From Myceligenerans salitolerans (GTDB lineage Bacteria; Actinomycetota; Actinomycetes; Actinomycetales; Cellulomonadaceae): 64,000 nucleotides of DNA. Position 1 is the stretch's first letter. Each line of letters begins with the position of its first letter. The stretch is from assembly GCF_017349295.1 (NCBI RefSeq), contig NZ_JAFMPK010000046.1, positions 1 through 64,000 of the forward strand. The letters run 5' to 3'. The position numbers and the translations under genes are program-made. Below are positions 62,855 to 64,000 of the stretch, piece after piece. Under the pieces are notes generated by a model that was not told the origin of the DNA, ran no database searches, and worked only from the letters and a program-made list of their open reading frames with translations.

Positions 62855-63483
62855 GCCGCGGTGGCCCGGCCCTCGTCCGGGTCGTCCTCCGCGCGAAGGC
62901 GCGGCTCGACGCGGTTCTCCGGGCGGACACCCGACTTGTCCGCGTAGAAGGCGCGCAGACGGTCCATGTCCGCACGCACGTCGCCCGTCATCCGCAGGGA
63001 GGGGCCGAGGCCGGCGACCCGCCGGTCGCCGTCGACGTAGCCGAGCGTCACCGGCATCCCGGCCGCTCGCGCGATCCGGTAGAAGCCCGACTTCCAGTAC
63101 CCGGAGCCCGCGCCGCGTGTTCCTTCCGGTGTGACGACCAGATGCGACACCGTGCCCGTCCGCATGCCCCCGAGCAGCTGGTCGACGAGGCCGGCCGGGT
63201 CGTTCCGGTCGACGGCGACACCGCCGAGCGCCCGGATCAGTCCACCGAACGGGCCCCGCAGCCACGAGTCCTTGATGAGGAACTTGATACGCACGTCGAG
63301 CTCCCACGCGATGGCGAGCATCAGGAAGAAGTCGGTGTTGGAGGTGTGCGGCGCACCGACGAAGACGGTCGGCTCGTCCGGCGCCTTGCTGGGAGCGAAG
63401 CGGTAGCCGGTACAGAGCCAGACGAGCCGCGCCCCCGTACGCCGGGCGGCGCGGGTGACGACGGACGGGCGGGTGCGAGGCAT
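62851..63483 (-). CDS. PlsC-like 1-acylglycerol-3-phosphate acyltransferase family protein
   Basis: 210-residue lysophospholipid acyltransferase-like protein. Catalytic motif HTSNTDFF fits H(X)4D, and PEGTRGAGSGYWKSGFYRIA carries the conserved PEGTR. The ATG after AAGGA was chosen over a longer open frame. The likely role is in phospholipid synthesis or remodelling at the membrane. The C-terminal 20 residues are charged. Confidence 0.88.
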   Translation of the reverse strand: MPRTRPSVVTRAARRTGARLVWLCTGYRFAPSKAPDEPTVFVGAPHTSNTDFFLMLAIAWELDVRIKFLIKDSWLRGPFGGLIRALGGVAVDRNDPAGLVDQLLGGMRTGTVSHLVVTPEGTRGAGSGYWKSGFYRIARAAGMPVTLGYVDGDRRVAGLGPSLRMTGDVRADMDRLRAFYADKSGVRPENRVEPRLRAEDDPDEGRATAA

Positions 63484-63637
63484 GGGCGTCCTTGGTCTCG
63501 GGGAGGTGAATTCCCAGTCTGGCAGATCTGCCGGGGCGCAGGATCTCTGCCGCGGCGCAGGACCGCGGGGCACGCCGTCGTCGGGGGCCACCGACCCCCC
63601 GCGCGGGCGTGGGCCCGTGGCGACCGTGTGTCCGCCG

Positions 63638-64000
63638 CTAGGCCGCGGCGCCGTACGCCTCGTCGATCTGCTTCATGCGCCGGTGCTTGCGCACACCGCG
63701 CACGATCATCCACAGCCCGATCGCGAACAGGACGAGCACGGGGATCATGAGGAACGGCAGCGTGATGCCGAGGAACGACACCCCGACGGCCGCCACGTCC
63801 TCCACCGTGCTCATCACCGGCGCGGCGGTGCCGCCGCTGACGGTGTTCGTGATCACCCGGCCCCCCGCCTTGGCCGCGTGCACGACGAGCGCCAGCACGA
63901 TGCCGATCACGACCGTGACCCACTCGCCGCCGGCCACGAAGGCCTCCGGGTCCTGGACGGTGACCGTCTCGGACGCCGCCCCCGCCCCGAACGCGATACC
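63638..64000 (-). CDS. DUF4126 membrane protein (5' part beyond window)
   Basis: C-terminal 120 codons of a membrane protein whose start lies past the right edge. Helices include VTVVIGIVLALVVHAAKAGG and FLGITLPFLMIPVLVLFAIG, and the segment RVITNTVSGGTAAPVMSTVE is typical of DUF4126. The cytoplasmic tail is basic (RGVRKHRRMKQIDEAYG). An internal start would leave a 99-residue protein, but the frame clearly continues to the edge with family-like sequence. Function unknown. Confidence 0.85.
   Translation of the reverse strand, partial: GIAFGAGAASETVTVQDPEAFVAGGEWVTVVIGIVLALVVHAAKAGGRVITNTVSGGTAAPVMSTVEDVAAVGVSFLGITLPFLMIPVLVLFAIGLWMIVRGVRKHRRMKQIDEAYGAAA

Noticed and set aside
1-64000. Mobile elements, prophage or genomic-island borders
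   Set aside because: No transposase, integrase, att-like repeats flanking tRNA, or phage genes were found; codon use looks even throughout.

Overview
The window is high-GC (about 70%), gene-dense DNA with many GTG starts, 4-nt start/stop overlaps and leaderless-looking promoters. Together with two adjacent clpP genes, F420 enzymes and an Mrp antiporter with fused A and B subunits, this points to an actinobacterium. The cellulose and beta-glucoside genes suggest a soil or plant-litter relative of Cellulomonadaceae/Promicromonosporaceae; that placement is inference. No rRNA, tRNA, CRISPR array, insertion sequence or prophage was found.

Layout. (1) 1-12344, plant-polysaccharide locus: a GH1 beta-glucosidase (cut by the left edge) diverges from a CebEFG-like sugar ABC importer lacking its ATPase. 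Then come a secreted GH9 cellulase, a D-2-hydroxyacid dehydrogenase, a DeoR/LacI-hybrid regulator and a DUF2264 protein. A motif of two self-complementary half-sites (YGATCR-N4-YGATCR) occurs upstream of the importer, the dehydrogenase, the regulator and DUF2264, which suggests a local regulon. (2) 12411-18900: a complete mrpAB-C-D-E-F-G antiporter operon. (3) 19393-22851: a NarL-type two-component pair and a secreted protein with three peptidase-inhibitor-I36-like repeats fused to NlpC/P60. (4) 23035-24499: a tiny exported peptide with a repeated DPQWE motif, a 95-residue unknown protein and a convergent TrmB/LuxR-type regulator, a candidate peptide-signalling unit. (5) 24792-38029: gluconate permease, Asp-rich exported repeat protein, OmpR-type two-component operon with a phosphotransferase, VOC protein, two AraC regulators, an orphan sugar-binding lipoprotein, an MFS exporter and a secreted double phosphodiesterase. 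(6) 38057-43470: Lrp regulator, then tig, clpP1, clpP2 and clpX. (7) 43499-54061: acyl-CoA synthetase, chorismate mutase, Vms1/Rv2629-like protein, DUF1877, valS, small envelope proteins, an F420-dependent oxidoreductase and cofE. (8) 54058-59587: jetA-jetB-jetC, the SMC part of a Wadjet plasmid-defence system, without the nuclease gene jetD. (9) 59799-64000: XRE regulator, YdcF, DUF1232, an unknown Ala/Pro-rich protein, a GNAT, an acyltransferase and DUF4126 (cut by the right edge).

Together, region 1 would cut cellulose outside the cell, import cello-oligosaccharides and hydrolyse them inside. Region 2 handles Na+/H+ balance, region 6 is housekeeping protein folding and proteolysis, and regions 4 and 8 hold the most unusual biology. 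Starts were set by Shine-Dalgarno sequence, overlap with the upstream stop, signal peptides or family boundaries.
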